Positions 63,448 through 64,000 of a stretch of 64,000 nucleotides of DNA are shown here, piece by piece. The stretch spans positions 1 through 64,000 of the forward strand of contig CABIXM010000020.1 of assembly GCA_902362725.1 (NCBI GenBank). Direction: 5' to 3'. This stretch comes from Clostridiaceae bacterium (GTDB taxonomy: Bacteria; Bacillota; Clostridia; Lachnospirales; Lachnospiraceae). Under the pieces are notes generated by a model. The model saw nothing but the letters and a program-made list of their open reading frames with translations. It was not told where the DNA came from and did no database searches. Every line of letters begins with the position of its first letter. Positions within the stretch are counted from its first letter, which is position 1. A program made the position numbers and the translations under genes.

Positions 63448-64000
63448 ATGAAATTTTTGTTTGCGTCAGATTCATTCAAAGGAACGTTATCCAGTGAAGA
63501 TACGGGAAGGCTTCTGACCAGAGCCGCAAAAGAGGTATTTCCCTCCTGCAGCTGCGAGAGTATTCCGGTAGCTGACGGTGGGGAAGGGACAGCGGATGCA
63601 GTGATCAAAGCAGTACAGGGAGAAAAGCTTTATGTCGAGGTTTCGGATCCCCTCATGCAGAATCGAACCGCTTATTATGGAAAGCTGGATGAGAACAGGG
63701 CAATCATTGAGATGGCGCTTGCATCCGGCTATGCCCTTGTGCCGTCGGAAAAGAAGAATCCCCTGTATACAAGCTCCTACGGAACCGGCGAACTGATTCG
63801 TGACGCCCTGGACAGAGGCTTTCGTGATATCACCATTGCCATCGGCGGATCCGCCACCAATGACGGCGGCATGGGCTGTATGCGCGCGTTGGGCATCCGT
63901 TTCCTTGACCGGGAGGGTCGGGAGCTTATGGGAAATGGTTCCGATCTGGAACATCTGGCTGAGATAGATGACAGCGGACTGGACAGCCGGCTTGCGGATA
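63448..64000 (+). CDS. glycerate kinase, 5' part (cut by window edge)
   Basis: 184 codons are present from ATG 63448 (AGGAG site). F-A-S-D-S-F-K-G-T-L-S, P-V-A-D-G-G-E-G-T and IGGSATNDGGMGCMRALG are typical of the GlxK/GarK glycerate kinase family (about 370-380 aa), which phosphorylates glycerate. The rest lies beyond the window. Confidence 0.92.
   Translation, partial: MKFLFASDSFKGTLSSEDTGRLLTRAAKEVFPSCSCESIPVADGGEGTADAVIKAVQGEKLYVEVSDPLMQNRTAYYGKLDENRAIIEMALASGYALVPSEKKNPLYTSSYGTGELIRDALDRGFRDITIAIGGSATNDGGMGCMRALGIRFLDREGRELMGNGSDLEHLAEIDDSGLDSRLAD

Overview
The window looks like chromosomal DNA of a Gram-positive anaerobe of class Clostridia, probably family Lachnospiraceae. This is an inference from content: strong AGGAGG-type ribosome binding sites, T-box and FMN riboswitches, the indirect Asp-tRNA/Asn route (non-discriminating AspRS plus GatCAB), DapL-type lysine synthesis, a glutamine synthetase paired with an ANTAR regulator, and a class-A-like RNase P RNA. 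The housekeeping DNA is visibly GC-richer than two AT-rich accessory blocks.

Left edge (1-6730): an AT-rich, co-directional defence-like cluster. Two HEPN/DUF5677-like proteins and a 355-aa unknown are followed by a 984-aa protein with a zinc cluster, archaeo-eukaryotic primase, superfamily-2 helicase and degenerate phospholipase-D-like domain (TOTE-type).

Core block A (6900-31140): a frameshifted HtrA protease, clpX, an acyltransferase, a Nudix hydrolase, a KDPG aldolase/KDG kinase pair, two decayed genes (symporter, aminotransferase), tRNA-Pro(GGG), a glnA-ANTAR-dapF-dapL run, fructokinase, a VOC protein, asnA, then a T-box-controlled aspS-gatC-gatA-gatB operon, a cold-shock protein, an amidohydrolase and truA. 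AsnA makes free asparagine next to the genes that make Asn-tRNA by transamidation.

Mobile island (31141-47791, about 16.6 kb): a large-serine-recombinase element inserted inside an ABC-transporter substrate-binding-protein gene. The two gene halves (30688-31146 and 47792-48358) rejoin in frame at a shared GGTGGC to give a normal 341-aa lipoprotein. Cargo: a DUF3644 HEPN RNase-like gene flanked by two autonomous structured small-RNA genes, a His-rich membrane protein, a small HTH protein, a type I restriction-modification set (hsdM split by a frameshift, hsdS, hsdR), an 851-aa YgjP-like plus ImmA/IrrE-like double metallopeptidase, a RhuM protein, a phased array of six 21-bp palindromes, and the integrase. 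The attP site lies inside the integrase reading frame, so the integrase C-terminus should differ between the integrated and excised states.

Core block B (48360-64000): dispersed palindromic repeats, a metallophosphoesterase, YerC, an Rrf2 regulator, a homocysteine methyltransferase, rnpB, pyrBI, a two-component system, an FMN riboswitch with ribU, a t6A-modification/RNase Z cluster (tsaE, tsaB, rimI, rnz, tsaD), ispD and a partial glycerate kinase.

The best candidates for something undescribed are the HEPN gene bracketed by two structured RNAs, the metallopeptidase fusion and palindrome array attached to the restriction cluster, and the TOTE-type cluster at the left edge.
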